The notes under the pieces were generated by a model. It saw nothing but the letters and a program-made list of their open reading frames with translations. It was not told where the DNA came from and did no database searches. 64,000 nucleotides of DNA from contig SVNK01000001.1 in NCBI GenBank assembly GCA_015066935.1, positions 322,500 through 386,499 of the forward strand. Reading direction: 5' to 3'. The position numbers were made by a program, and so were the translations under genes. This DNA is from Ruminococcus sp. (lineage in GTDB: Bacteria; Bacillota; Clostridia; Oscillospirales; Ruminococcaceae). Positions 1-8,809 of this stretch are shown piece by piece. The stretch's first letter is position 1. Every line of letters begins with the position of its first letter.

Positions 1-2867
1 CGGAAGCCGCTTCCGAACTGTGTGAACTCCTTCATTGCGTTAAGACGTTTTGTTGCGATTTCGGTGAGGACCTTGTCACGCTTATACGTGAAAAAGGCGT
101 AGCCACGGCGGTTTGAGCGTCCCACACGTCCCCTGAGCTGATAGAGCTGAGAGAGTCCGAAGCGGTCGGCGTCCTCGATGATGAGTGTGTTCACGTTGGG
201 GACGTCAACACCGGTCTCGATGATAGTCGTGCAGACGAGGATGTCGATTTCGTGTTCGACAAGCATCTCCCAGATGGAGGACATCTCCTCCTCGCTCATC
301 TGACCGTGTGCAACGGCAATACGAGCGTCGGGCAGGAATTCCTGAAGCTTTGAAGCGCAGGCTCTTATGGTCTCGACACGGTTGTGGATGTAGTAGACCT
401 GACCGCCCCTGCGAAGCTCACGGACAATCGCCTGAACGAGAGTACCGATATTGTATTCGGTGACGTAGGTCTGGACGGGGTATCTGTCCTGAGGAGGCTC
501 CTCGATAACGGACATATCACGGATTCCGCTCATTGCCATATTGAGTGTTCTCGGAATGGGAGTCGCCGACAGCATAAGCACGTCAACGCCCGAAAAGTTC
601 TCCTTGAACTTCTCCTTGTGTGCAACGCCGAAACGCTGTTCCTCGTCGATTATAGCAAGACCGAGGTCCTTGAAAACGACGCTTTTCTGAATGATTTTAT
701 GTGTACCGATGAGGATGTCCACCCTGCCCTGCTTCAGTTTTTTTATAATTTCGTCCTGCTGTTTCGGAGAACGGAATCTTGAAAGAAGCTCGATATTGAC
801 GGGGAAATGTTCAAAACGGCGGAGAGCCGTCTGATAGTGCTGCCACGCAAGGACGGTAGTCGGAGCAAGTATCGCACACTGCTTCCCTGCAAGCACGCAT
901 TTCATTGCCGCACGCAGAGCAACTTCGGTTTTGCCGAAGCCTACGTCTCCGCACAGCAGACGCTCCATAGGACGGCTCCGTTCCATATCAGCCTTGATTT
1001 CGGCGATTGAACGCAGCTGGTCGTCTGTTTCAACGTAGGGGAAGCGGTTTTCGAAATCGTGCTGGATTTCGTCGTCGGGGAAGAAAGCGAAGCCCTCACT
1101 TTTTTCACGTTTTGCGTAAAGCTCGATAAGCTCGTGAGCCATGTCCTTGACGGCACGCTTTACGTTGTTTCGTGTTTTCTGCCACTCTCCCGACGAAAGC
1201 TTGCTCAGACGCACTCCCGAATCGTCACGGGGACCGATATACTTCGAAACCATATCAAGCTGTGTTACGGGAATGTAGAGCTTATCCGTACCTGCATACT
1301 GAATGGTGATATAGTCCTTGGTAACGCCCTCCATTTCGAGCTTGCGGATTCCTACGAAGCGTCCGATTCCGTGACCCGAATGAACGATGAGGTCGCCCTC
1401 GCTTATGTCTGCGAGACTTCTGATAGCCTCGGCACTGTTTTTCTTTTTGCGTGATTTTTTTCGGGACGAGTCCATAGCCCTGCCCTGAGTTATGAGGACC
1501 GTTTTGTTTTCGGGGTACTCAAATCCCCCTCCGAAGCTCCCCGACATCAGACATACACGTCCGTTTTCGGGCGAAATACCGTCGGAAACGAGGTCACACG
1601 GGATACCCTCGTCAATTAAATCCTGCTGTATAACGGGGAGGGTCTTTTCGCTTCCTGCCGCAAGGATTATGCGGTATTTACGTGAAACGTAGTCGCCGAG
1701 GTCCTCGGTAAGCTGTTTCATTTCACCACTCCAAGGAGCAGTCTGGAGTGCCTCGAAGCTTACGAGTCTGCGGAAGTCTATACGCTCACCACTCTGGAGA
1801 AACGAGCTGACGTACAGACAGACACGTTTTGCGGCAAGGGTCTGAACCTGAGACAGGTCAAGGAGATTGTCGTACAGACCCTTGCAGAGCTGACCGTCCT
1901 CCATGAGGATTTTCACGTCCTCCGCATAGCGTGACGAAATGCCCGAAGCGGAGTCCATAACAGCCGAATAATCGCTGAAAACGACGGTTCCGTCGATATA
2001 ATCGAACACGGTTGAAGGCTCTCCGTAGACGAGTGGATAGTACTTCACGATATGAGGGAGAAGCTCACCGCCCCGAAGTCTCCTTACATCCGCACCGAGA
2101 TGCTCACGGACGGCGTCCATGTGTTTGCCTCGTGTTTTTTTGCATAGCTCCTCGATTTTGTCGGCAAGCTCGCCGCTGTCGCAGAGGATTTCACTTGCGG
2201 GGGAGATTTCCACCTTTTCAAGCGACTCTGTTCGACGCTGGGTATCTGTTTCGAACTCTGAAATCGTGTCGATTTCGTCGCCGAAAAGCTCAATTCTCAC
2301 GGGTTTGTCAGCCTGAACGGGGAAAATGTCGATAATCGAACCACGCACGGCAAACTGTGAAGCACCCTCCACCTTTTCGCAGCGCTGATAACCTGAACGT
2401 GCAAGCGTCAGGCAGAATTCGGGGAGATTTATTTCCTCTCCGCACGAAATTTCAATACCTGCGGCAATGAGGACTCCCACGGGAATTGCAGGCTGCATTA
2501 CCGCTTCGATGCTCGCACAGATGACCGAACAGCGGTTTTTCATAGCCTTCGTGAGAGCCGAAAGACGCATATATTCGTATTCATGGTTTGCACTGTCAAC
2601 GGGCGTGAAAACAAGCTCCTTTGACGGGAAAAGTACGGCGGATTCGGTGCCGTTCATCATATTTATGTCGTCGCAGAGCTTCTTCGCCTCGGCTTCCGAG
2701 CCTGTTATAACGAGGTGGACTCTGTCGTCGGGGAGAGCACTTACAAGCTGTGCCCTGTGTATATGGGAAAGACCCGTCACGGAGACGGGTGAGATGTTTT
2801 TTTCAATTGCTTCCCGAATGCTTTTCATGCCCGAAAGCTCGGAAAAAAGCTGTTTAAAGAGATTCAT
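1..2867 (-). CDS. mfd: Transcription-repair coupling factor Mfd (C-terminus cut off by window edge)
   Basis: Mfd is an ATP-driven DNA translocase that removes RNA polymerase stalled at lesions and recruits UvrA. About 955 residues are present from the ATG at 2867 (MNLFKQLFSEL). The N-terminal UvrB-like region, the polymerase-binding region and the RecG-like motor follow in order. The Walker A segment reads CGDVGFGKTE (near 925-955) and the Walker B DEEQRFGV (near 635-660). The last visible residues (KRLNAMKEFTQFGSGF) match the start of the TRG motif of Mfd/RecG. Family members are about 1150 residues, so roughly 200 residues lie outside the window. pth lies 9 bp upstream in the same direction, so the two are probably co-transcribed. 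Confidence 0.97.
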   Translation of the reverse strand, partial: MNLFKQLFSELSGMKSIREAIEKNISPVSVTGLSHIHRAQLVSALPDDRVHLVITGSEAEAKKLCDDINMMNGTESAVLFPSKELVFTPVDSANHEYEYMRLSALTKAMKNRCSVICASIEAVMQPAIPVGVLIAAGIEISCGEEINLPEFCLTLARSGYQRCEKVEGASQFAVRGSIIDIFPVQADKPVRIELFGDEIDTISEFETDTQRRTESLEKVEISPASEILCDSGELADKIEELCKKTRGKHMDAVREHLGADVRRLRGGELLPHIVKYYPLVYGEPSTVFDYIDGTVVFSDYSAVMDSASGISSRYAEDVKILMEDGQLCKGLYDNLLDLSQVQTLAAKRVCLYVSSFLQSGERIDFRRLVSFEALQTAPWSGEMKQLTEDLGDYVSRKYRIILAAGSEKTLPVIQQDLIDEGIPCDLVSDGISPENGRVCLMSGSFGGGFEYPENKTVLITQGRAMDSSRKKSRKKKNSAEAIRSLADISEGDLIVHSGHGIGRFVGIRKLEMEGVTKDYITIQYAGTDKLYIPVTQLDMVSKYIGPRDDSGVRLSKLSSGEWQKTRNNVKRAVKDMAHELIELYAKREKSEGFAFFPDDEIQHDFENRFPYVETDDQLRSIAEIKADMERSRPMERLLCGDVGFGKTEVALRAAMKCVLAGKQCAILAPTTVLAWQHYQTALRRFEHFPVNIELLSRFRSPKQQDEIIKKLKQGRVDILIGTHKIIQKSVVFKDLGLAIIDEEQRFGVAHKEKFKENFSGVDVLMLSATPIPRTLNMAMSGIRDMSVIEEPPQDRYPVQTYVTEYNIGTLVQAIVRELRRGGQVYYIHNRVETIRACASKLQEFLPDARIAVAHGQMSEEEMSSIWEMLVEHEIDILVCTTIIETGVDVPNVNTLIIEDADRFGLSQLYQLRGRVGRSNRRGYAFFTYKRDKVLTEIATKRLNAMKEFTQFGSGF

Positions 2868-2876
2868 ACTGACACC

Positions 2877-3503
2877 TTACGAATTGAATTTATTCATAGC
2901 CTCGTCGGTTTTTCCCTGAACCATAAGCTTAATGCAGTCGGCAGCGTTTTCGGCGGAAGCTTTCATCTTTTCGGAGTCCTCCTTGCCGAATTTTCCGAGA
3001 ACCCATTTAGCGAGGTCGTAATCGGGGTGAGGCTTTTTTCCTACGCCGATTTTGATTCTGGGGTAATTGTCGCTGCCTGTAAGCTCACAAATGCTGCGGA
3101 GTCCGTTGTGACCGCCGTGACTTCCCTTGCGGCGGATTCTGAGTTTTCCGGGGTCAAGGGAGATGTCGTCGCACACGACTATGAGGTTCTCCACGGGAAT
3201 TTTGTAGAATTCGAGTGCCTGAACGATGGATTCTCCGCTGTTGTTCATATATGTAGTGGGCTTGAGGAGCAGACAGCGTACTCCGCCGACGGTCACCTCA
3301 GCCGTTTTGCCCTTGAATTTAAGGCGGTTCACGTCCTCACCAAGCTCCTTTGCAAGAGCGTCAATAACAGCGAAGCCTGCATTGTGACGTGTTCCGTCGT
3401 ACTCCATGCCTGGGTTGCCGAGACCTGCTATGACATATTCTATTTTACCTCTTGAAGCGGAAGAATTTGAGGATATTCTGTCGAACACATCAAAAATACT
3501 CAT
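2877..3503 (-). CDS. pth: Peptidyl-tRNA hydrolase
   Basis: Pth cleaves the ester bond of peptidyl-tRNAs dropped by the ribosome and so recycles tRNA. The 208-residue product carries the family signatures: GLGNPG at residues 27-32, TRHNAGF with catalytic His40, YMNNSG near 85-90, and CDDISLDPGKLRIR followed by GSHGGHNGL around residues 111-134. A non-conserved extension of about 20 residues precedes the core, slightly longer than in most homologues. The start at 3503 follows a typical AAGGAG-type site. The order pth then mfd is common in Firmicutes. Confidence 0.97.
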   Translation of the reverse strand: MSIFDVFDRISSNSSASRGKIEYVIAGLGNPGMEYDGTRHNAGFAVIDALAKELGEDVNRLKFKGKTAEVTVGGVRCLLLKPTTYMNNSGESIVQALEFYKIPVENLIVVCDDISLDPGKLRIRRKGSHGGHNGLRSICELTGSDNYPRIKIGVGKKPHPDYDLAKWVLGKFGKEDSEKMKASAENAADCIKLMVQGKTDEAMNKFNS

Positions 3504-3579
3504 AAATATTCTCCTTGTTATTGTGTTTGTATCGTCTGATTAACGGGACGAAGTTCCCCGCAATCGTAATTCATAATTT

Positions 3580-4053
3580 TTATTTATGATATTTGCCGTT
3601 GCCTGCAATCTGGAATGCACGGTAAATCTGCTCCAGAAGCATGACACGTGCAAGCTGGTGAGGGAAGGTCATTTCGGACATGGAGAGTCTGAAATGTCCC
3701 ATCTGTTTTATTTCGGGAGCAAGTCCGAATGAACTGCCGATAATGAACGTAACGGTGCTGAAGCCGTTCACGCCTGCCGAGGAAATCTTCTCGGAAAAAG
3801 CGGTACTGCTGAGTTGTTTACCCTCAATGCACATGGGAATTATCATGCCCTTTGCACAGCGTTTTATCTGTTCGGCTTCCTTTGAGAGAGCTGAGGCGAT
3901 TTCCTTTTCGGAGGGATTGTCGCTCAGACGGCACTCGTCGAGTTCGTGAAGCTCAAAAGTGCAAAAGCGTGAAAGACGCTTTATATATTCGGCACAGGCA
4001 TTTCTGAGGTAATCCTCCTTGAGCCTGCCGATAACTATAAGATTGATATTCAT
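3580..4053 (-). CDS. rlmH: 23S rRNA pseudouridine-1915 N3-methyltransferase RlmH
   Basis: RlmH is a small SPOUT methyltransferase acting on pseudouridine 1915 in helix 69 of 23S rRNA of assembled 70S ribosomes. The 157 residues match the family length. The SAM-binding knot is visible as FIIGSSFGLAPE near residue 104, and the conserved C-terminal end MTFPHQLARVMLLEQIYRAFQI ends in GKYHK (quoted here in two family blocks: MTFPHQLARV and LLEQIYRAF). The usual GG of FIIGG is SS here, a mild deviation. The ATG overlaps the stop of the upstream metallo-hydrolase by one base (TGATG), which implies translational coupling. Confidence 0.96.
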   Translation of the reverse strand: MNINLIVIGRLKEDYLRNACAEYIKRLSRFCTFELHELDECRLSDNPSEKEIASALSKEAEQIKRCAKGMIIPMCIEGKQLSSTAFSEKISSAGVNGFSTVTFIIGSSFGLAPEIKQMGHFRLSMSEMTFPHQLARVMLLEQIYRAFQIAGNGKYHK

Positions 4054-4838
4054 CAGAAAATAACAGCTCCTCCTCTTGTTTCAACGGGAGCGACTCCGAG
4101 AAGGTAGTCCTTGCAGCGTCTGAACTGCGGAAGACCTCTTTCGACGGTGGAATCGGCAATCTGCGGACGGTTGTTGTCCTGACTGAGATGACCGAGGATG
4201 AAATGAGTCGTTCCACGTTCTATGAGTCTGCCGACCTGTCTGGTGCAGTCGTCGTTGGAGAGGTGACCGTTCTGCGAGAGTATACGTTCTTTCAGATAAA
4301 GCGGATACGGACCCGTCCTGAGCATATTCTCGTCGTAATTCGATTCGAGAAGCACCAGACGGCAGCCTGTAAGAGCCTCGTCAACCTCGTCCGTAACGTG
4401 ACCGAGGTCCGTACAGACAGCACAGTATTTATCGTCGGATGTATGTATTCTGTAGCCGCAGCTCTGAATGGTATCATGGGGCGTATTGAAGCAGCGAACC
4501 TCCATGTCTGCGGCGGCAATCGACTTTCCCGTGATGTCTATTACAGGCGACAAGGGTGAAATCTTATCGTTGTCGCAGAGACGCTGCAGAGTGCGTTTCT
4601 GACCGTACACGGGACAGCCTGTTTTCGCTGTAAAAAGCTTCAGACCGCTTACATGGTCGGAATGTTCGTGCGTGATGAATACCGCCTGCACAGCAGTCAG
4701 AGGTATCCGGTTGACCTCAAGTGCGGCACTGAGTCTTCTGAAGCTTACGCCGCAGTCGATGAGAATGCCGCCCTGTTCCGTACCGATGAAGGTGGAATTA
4801 CCCTTGCTGGAGCTGAATAACGGATATATTCGTGCCAT
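4053..4838 (-). CDS. MBL-fold metallo-hydrolase of the WalJ/YycJ type
   Basis: A 261-residue metallo-beta-lactamase-fold protein with the metal-binding motif HEHSDH at residues 57-62 and a downstream GHLSQDN segment that supplies another His. Length and the early SSSKGNST segment match the YycJ/WalJ group, which in Bacillus lies near walRK and has been linked to DNA-related functions. No walRK genes adjoin it here; rlmH follows directly with a one-base overlap, a common arrangement in Clostridia. The exact substrate is not known from sequence. Confidence 0.9.
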   Translation of the reverse strand: MARIYPLFSSSKGNSTFIGTEQGGILIDCGVSFRRLSAALEVNRIPLTAVQAVFITHEHSDHVSGLKLFTAKTGCPVYGQKRTLQRLCDNDKISPLSPVIDITGKSIAAADMEVRCFNTPHDTIQSCGYRIHTSDDKYCAVCTDLGHVTDEVDEALTGCRLVLLESNYDENMLRTGPYPLYLKERILSQNGHLSNDDCTRQVGRLIERGTTHFILGHLSQDNNRPQIADSTVERGLPQFRRCKDYLLGVAPVETRGGAVIF

Positions 4839-4979
4839 TGGTAATGATTCTCCGTTTCATTTTATGGGATTGCGTGTTTTGCATTTCATTTTGCAGGGAC
4901 GACCATTAATCGTCCGCACATAAAAATTTATCAGCCGATTGCTGCTTATATTGTTGAACGTCGGGACGTCGTCTGCACA
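4839..4979. repeat. Gap with one REP-like palindrome
   Basis: The 141-bp gap between cysS and the MBL gene holds one REP-like unit at 4893-4917: GCAG followed by the imperfect stem GGACGACC / AATCGTCC. A second degenerate piece (GGGACGTCGTCT) lies at 4963-4974. No promoter was identified with confidence. Confidence 0.6.
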
Positions 4980-6398
4980 TTAAAGCTTGTTTATTTCTGT
5001 TCCCTGACGAGTCTCCTTGACCTCGTAGCCGAGTGCTGCGATTTTGTCACGGATTTCGTCGGCAAGAGCGAAATTCTTCTCCTTACGTGCAGCCTTACGC
5101 TGTTCAACGAGGTCGAGAACCTCGGCAGGAATTTCAGGCTTTGAAGCCTCTGCCTCAGCGAGAGTCTTTTCTGCTGCTGCGATAAGGTCAAGTCCGAGAA
5201 CCTTGTCGAACTCTGCAATGAGTGCGAGCTTTGTTGCGGCGTTTGTCTTTGACTTCAGAACGTCGTGAACGGCAGTGATTGCGAGCGAGGTATTGAGGTC
5301 GTTGCCGAGGGCGTCGTCGAATTCGTCAATGAAACGGCGGTACTCGGAGGTATCAACCTCTCCCGACTTATCAGCGGTAAGAGGAGCGATTTTGTCGATA
5401 AGCTTGTTGTAGGAGATTACAGCGTTATCGAGGTTCTCCCATGAGAATACGAGAGACTTTCTGTAATGTGAATTGAGACAGAAGAAACGGTAAACAAGCG
5501 GATTATAGCCCTTTTCTTCGAGGAGTGACACAGTGAGGAACTCTCCCGATGATTTGCTCATTTTGCCGCTGTTTGTATTGAGGTGGTGAACGTGGAACCA
5601 GTAATTGCACCACTCATGACCGAGATAAGCCTCGCTCTGAGCGATTTCGTTTGTATGGTGGGGGAAAGCGTTGTCGATACCGCCGCAGTGGAGGTCGAGG
5701 TACTCTCCGAGGTTCTTCATGCTTATGCATGAGCACTCAATATGCCAGCCGGGATAGCCGATACCCCATGGTGACTCCCATTTAAGCTCCTGATCGTCGA
5801 ATTTGGACTTTGTGAACCAGAGAACGAAGTCAGCCTTGTTGCGTTTATTGCCGTCCTCCTCTACGCCCTCACGGACGCCTACAGCGAGGTCTTCCTCCTT
5901 GAAATCGCTGAAAACGTAGTATTTGTCGAGCTTTGAGGTATCGAAGTAGATATTTCCGCCTGCCTCGTAAGCGTAGCCCTTTTCGATAAGGGAACTGATG
6001 ACGCTGATGAAGTCGTCGATGCAGCCTGTTGCAGGTGCAACAACATCGGGAGTCTTTATATTGAGCTTGGCACAGTCAGCGAAGAAAGCGTCGGTATAGA
6101 ACTTTGCGATTTCCATGACCGTTTTTTTCTCACGCTTTGCACCTTTGAGCATTTTGTCGTCGCCTGTATCGCCGTCCGAGGTGAGGTGGCCGACGTCTGT
6201 GATATTCATTACACGCTTTACGTCAAGACCTGTGAAGCGGAGGTACTTTTCAAGAATATCCTCCATGATATAGCTGCGGAGATTTCCGATATGAGCATAA
6301 TGATACACGGTAGGTCCGCAGGTGTACATACTCACCTTGCCCTCAAAGCGAGGGATGAATTCTTCTTTTTTGTGTGAAAGTGAATTATAAAGCTGCAT
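4980..6398 (-). CDS. cysS: Cysteine--tRNA ligase
   Basis: Charges tRNA-Cys with cysteine. The 472-residue class I synthetase shows the zinc ligand Cys27 in TCGPTVY, the HIGH-type motif HIGN at residues 36-39, further zinc-binding Cys and His in WHIECSC and FPHHTNE, and the KMSKS loop (GKMSKSSGEF) around residue 270. The length is typical. It lies 18 bp downstream of cysE and is placed under the same cysteine T-box leader at 7088-7322, so enzyme and substrate supply should respond together to uncharged tRNA-Cys. Confidence 0.98.
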   Translation of the reverse strand: MQLYNSLSHKKEEFIPRFEGKVSMYTCGPTVYHYAHIGNLRSYIMEDILEKYLRFTGLDVKRVMNITDVGHLTSDGDTGDDKMLKGAKREKKTVMEIAKFYTDAFFADCAKLNIKTPDVVAPATGCIDDFISVISSLIEKGYAYEAGGNIYFDTSKLDKYYVFSDFKEEDLAVGVREGVEEDGNKRNKADFVLWFTKSKFDDQELKWESPWGIGYPGWHIECSCISMKNLGEYLDLHCGGIDNAFPHHTNEIAQSEAYLGHEWCNYWFHVHHLNTNSGKMSKSSGEFLTVSLLEEKGYNPLVYRFFCLNSHYRKSLVFSWENLDNAVISYNKLIDKIAPLTADKSGEVDTSEYRRFIDEFDDALGNDLNTSLAITAVHDVLKSKTNAATKLALIAEFDKVLGLDLIAAAEKTLAEAEASKPEIPAEVLDLVEQRKAARKEKNFALADEIRDKIAALGYEVKETRQGTEINKL

Positions 6399-6416
6399 GA
6401 TAATTTCTCCTTGATT

Positions 6417-7070
6417 TTACTGTTTATTTTTAAGGTTTTCGATTTCTTTTTTCATGTTATCCATTTCGGCTTTCAGTCTGCACATTTCAAGCGAAACGGG
6501 GTCGGGGATATGAACCTGATCTATCTCCTGAGTAACAAACGGCTCAATCTTCCTGCCGTTTCTGCGGACTACTCTTGCAGGGACTCCGACAGCCGTACAG
6601 TTATCGGGGATTGCGTTGAGGACGACTGCGTTTGCGGCGATTTTCACGTTGTTTCCGACTTTAAAAGGTCCGAGAACTTTTGCTCCCGCACCGACGAGTA
6701 CGTTGTCGCCGAGTGTAGGGTGACGTTTGCCCTTGTCCTTACCCGTACCGCCGAGAGTCACTCCCTGATAAAGCAGACAATCGTTTCCGATTATGGCGGT
6801 CTCACCGATTACAACGCCCATACCGTGGTCGATGAAGAGACCCTTGCCGATTTTTGCACCGGGGTGAATTTCGATGCCTGTTTTAGAGCGAGCTCTCTGC
6901 GAGATGATTCTTGCAACGGTAAACATTTTCCTCTCATAGAACCAGTGAGCGATTCTGTAGCTTCTTATAGCGGAAAGACTCGGGTACGTGAGAAGGATTT
7001 CAATAGCGTTTCTTGCGGCGGGGTCATGCTCCTTGATGAGCTTTATGTCTCTTTTTATACGTTCAAACAT
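6417..7070 (-). CDS. cysE: Serine O-acetyltransferase
   Basis: Makes O-acetylserine from serine and acetyl-CoA, the first committed step of cysteine synthesis. The 217-residue product has an N-terminal helical part and a left-handed beta-helix of hexapeptide repeats. The signature GLFIDHGMGVVIGE carries the catalytic Asp-His pair, and GGTGKDKGKRHP matches the SAT loop. The ATG at 7070 is preferred over the in-frame TTG at 7091 because the AAAGGAG ribosome site overlaps that TTG and lies 10 bp before the ATG. Length matches the short EpsC/CysE type of Firmicutes. First gene of cysE-cysS. Confidence 0.95.
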   Translation of the reverse strand: MFERIKRDIKLIKEHDPAARNAIEILLTYPSLSAIRSYRIAHWFYERKMFTVARIISQRARSKTGIEIHPGAKIGKGLFIDHGMGVVIGETAIIGNDCLLYQGVTLGGTGKDKGKRHPTLGDNVLVGAGAKVLGPFKVGNNVKIAANAVVLNAIPDNCTAVGVPARVVRRNGRKIEPFVTQEIDQVHIPDPVSLEMCRLKAEMDNMKKEIENLKNKQ

Positions 7071-7087
7071 ACGGGACCAACTCCTTT

Positions 7088-7322
7088 GCAAAATAAAAAA
7101 GCCCTCGGAGGAAATATTCCTCCGGAGGCGTAGTTACGCGGTTCCACTCCGATTTATAGCTCAAATACGTCCGATAACGGGGACTTCCGCCGAGGAATAC
7201 TGCAATTTTCCTCCCCGAAGCTGACGACCGCACTTCACAGCATCTGTCTGCGTCGTCACACCTCCCCGACGCTCTCTGTAAGACAAACAATGCAGCTACT
7301 CTGATCGCTGCGCCTTTTCAAT
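7088..7322 (-). promoter_or_regulatory. T-box leader controlling cysE-cysS (cysteine-responsive)
   Basis: The minus strand carries the T-box antiterminator motif GGAGTGGAACCGCG at 7150-7137. A terminator follows at 7129-7095, built from CCTCCGGAGG and CCTCCGAGGGC and ending in TTTTTT. An AGAGAG element followed by a CGTCG/CGACG-closed apical stem marks Stem I near 7278-7240. A UGC Cys codon at 7232-7230 lies in GAAGTGCGG; it is offset one base from the usual GAA-NNN frame, so the specifier assignment rests mostly on the cysE-cysS context. Uncharged tRNA-Cys should stabilise the antiterminator. Confidence 0.9.
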
Positions 7323-7324
7323 AT

Positions 7325-7500
7325 AAGGCAACACCGCACAAAGCTCGCCTGACGGCTTTGCACGAAATCTGCTTGCATATTTTTCACCATTCCGCACAAA
7401 AATTCCTTGACATACGTCAGTATGCCTGCAGAATTTCTGTACAATCTGTCGAAAAATCTGACTTCGCATCTTTCGCACAAGCTCTGTGCGGTATTGCCTT
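7325..7500. mobile_element. 176-bp MITE-like element with about 20-bp terminal inverted repeats
   Basis: The left end reads AAGGCAACACCGCACAAAGC and the reverse complement of the right end AAGGCAATACCGCACAGAGC, differing at two of 20 positions. No transposase is encoded inside. The element lies between a consensus promoter (7507-7535) and the T-box leader (to about 7322), so it should be transcribed as the 5' end of the cysES leader. No clear target duplication could be assigned. Confidence 0.75.
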
Positions 7501-7506
7501 AATTCT

Positions 7507-7535
7507 ATTATATGCGATTTCCGCAGAATTGTCAA
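7507..7535 (-). promoter_or_regulatory. Sigma-A type promoter for cysES
   Basis: The minus strand reads TTGACA (7535-7530), a 17-bp spacer, then TATAAT (7512-7507), a perfect consensus. It points towards the MITE-like element and the T-box leader. The spacer contains TTCTGCGGAAAT, also present in the spacer of the Trp T-box promoter at 33050-33078. Confidence 0.85.
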
Positions 7536-7556
7536 CACAAAAAATTGCGTCGGAGC

Positions 7557-8021
7557 TTATTCCTCGGTTTTGTCGGAAAGCAGCAGACTTTCTATTATTG
7601 CGGCACAGTCGTACACACATTCCGCACACGGACGTTTTTTGTAATATTCGGCAGTTCTTGCCTCGGGACGTGAGCTGTTGTCTCCGGGAACTGCACTTCC
7701 GAGGAGTTCCGCGCAAATCACAGAGCCGTTCTTTTCCGCAAATTTCTCTGACATCTCACGAACCTTCGCATAAACTTCTGTACGGTTATCGGAGTCCTTG
7801 GGTCTGCCTGAGCTAAGTTCGAGTCCGGCAACGATTGCCATTGCGGAGACGGCTCCGCAGGTAAGACGCATTCTTCCCATTCCGCCGCCGAGACCGTCGC
7901 TGAGACGCATAGCGGTATTCATATCGAGACCGTAAAGGTCTGCAAAGGCTCCCAGAACAGACTGAGAGCAGTTATATCCTTCCATAAACAGGCTTCTTGC
8001 CTTTTCCGCACGTTCACCCAT
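7557..8021 (-). CDS. C-GCAxxG-C-C family redox-type protein
   Basis: A 154-residue small protein of the family named for its spaced cysteines. Visible are Cys in GYNCSQSV, the central LTCGAVSAM, a Cys in VICAELLG, and the C-terminal pair CAECVYDC. Such proteins (also called split-soret or putative redox-active proteins) are common in anaerobes and presumably bind metal or a cofactor; no reaction is established. The start at 8021 (MGERAEKARS) is chosen because GGAG lies eight bases upstream; an upstream ATG at 8054 lacks such a site. It appears to be a single-gene unit. Confidence 0.85.
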   Translation of the reverse strand: MGERAEKARSLFMEGYNCSQSVLGAFADLYGLDMNTAMRLSDGLGGGMGRMRLTCGAVSAMAIVAGLELSSGRPKDSDNRTEVYAKVREMSEKFAEKNGSVICAELLGSAVPGDNSSRPEARTAEYYKKRPCAECVYDCAAIIESLLLSDKTEE

Positions 8022-8217
8022 TGACCACATCTCCTGACATTGAAATATATTCAAATTATATCATCGTCGGAAATACTTGTCAATACATATTCATCTGCAC
8101 CATACATGAATTTTGTGGGACGCCGTCCCCTACAATTTCACGGACATCCCTGCAAATGGTTTTTATCATCGTTCTGTGCAGGGGGCGGATATTATCGGTT
8201 CATAAAAGTCTGCGGAA
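8022..8217. other. Intergenic stretch with a decayed REP-like palindrome
   Basis: The region holds one REP-like palindrome in inverted orientation at 8115-8133 (GGGACGCCGTCCC then CTACA) and fragments at 8145-8195 (ATCCCTGCAAA, GCAGGGGGCGG). No gene or convincing promoter is seen. Confidence 0.5.
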
Positions 8218-8245
8218 GTAAAAAAGGAGGCATGAAAGCCTCCTT
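8218..8245 (-). terminator. Rho-independent terminator downstream of the S1-domain gene
   Basis: On the minus strand the stem AAGGAGGC / GCCTCCTT closes a six-base loop and is followed by a run of six T. It lies 85 bp after the stop of the S1-domain gene and should end the yabP-yabQ-divIC-S1 operon. Confidence 0.8.
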
Positions 8246-8329
8246 CGGTATACAATTACAGTCTGTAGCATCCGTCCTGCACGAATAGCCGTTTCATCAC
8301 ATAATGAGACTGCGTGAACGGCAGACGTT

Positions 8330-8779
8330 TTATTTTCTTCTTGTACCGTTTTTGCGGTCGGTACTGCGTTTGATGTCGCACATACGCTCCTCGCTTGACT
8401 GTTTGAAGCGTGACATCATATCCTCGAAGGTCATTTCAGAGGGCGGAGTCTGTTTTTTAGGCTCCCATACATTGGGCTTGCTGCGGTTCTGGTTTCCGCC
8501 GTTATCCTGACGACGCGGACGGTTGTTCTGCTGAGGGGGAGGATTGTCCACAGCCTTTTTGATGGAAAGGCTGACCTTACCTGCCTCATTTATTCCGATA
8601 ACCTTGACTTTGACCTCCTGATTTTCGGTAAGATGTTCACGTATTTCGCTTACGTATGTATTGGCAATTTCGGAAATATGCACCATGCCCGTACAGCCGC
8701 TTTCAATTTCCACGAAAGCGCCGTACTGAGTAATGCCTTTGACTTTACCGTTGTAGATTTTACCTATTTCCAGCTGCAT
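8330..8779 (-). CDS. S1 RNA-binding domain protein (YabR-like)
   Basis: 149 residues. An S1 OB-fold domain occupies about residues 3-70 (GKIYNGKVKGITQYGAFVEI, then GMVHISEI). It is followed by a charged, Asn- and Pro-rich tail with MTFEDMMSRFKQSSEER near the C-terminus, which resembles the tail of Bacillus YabR/GSP13 proteins. Such proteins bind RNA or ribosomes. The gene follows the divIC-like gene, as yabR follows divIC in Bacillus and many Clostridia. Confidence 0.92.
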   Translation of the reverse strand: MQLEIGKIYNGKVKGITQYGAFVEIESGCTGMVHISEIANTYVSEIREHLTENQEVKVKVIGINEAGKVSLSIKKAVDNPPPQQNNRPRRQDNGGNQNRSKPNVWEPKKQTPPSEMTFEDMMSRFKQSSEERMCDIKRSTDRKNGTRRK

Positions 8780-8809
8780 AAATTTGAAAAACTCCTTTAA
8801 TAATGGTTT

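Noticed and set aside
384..1454. Open frames on the plus strand across mfd
   Set aside because: They are antisense to a clearly conserved protein and lack ribosome sites; they follow from mfd codon use.
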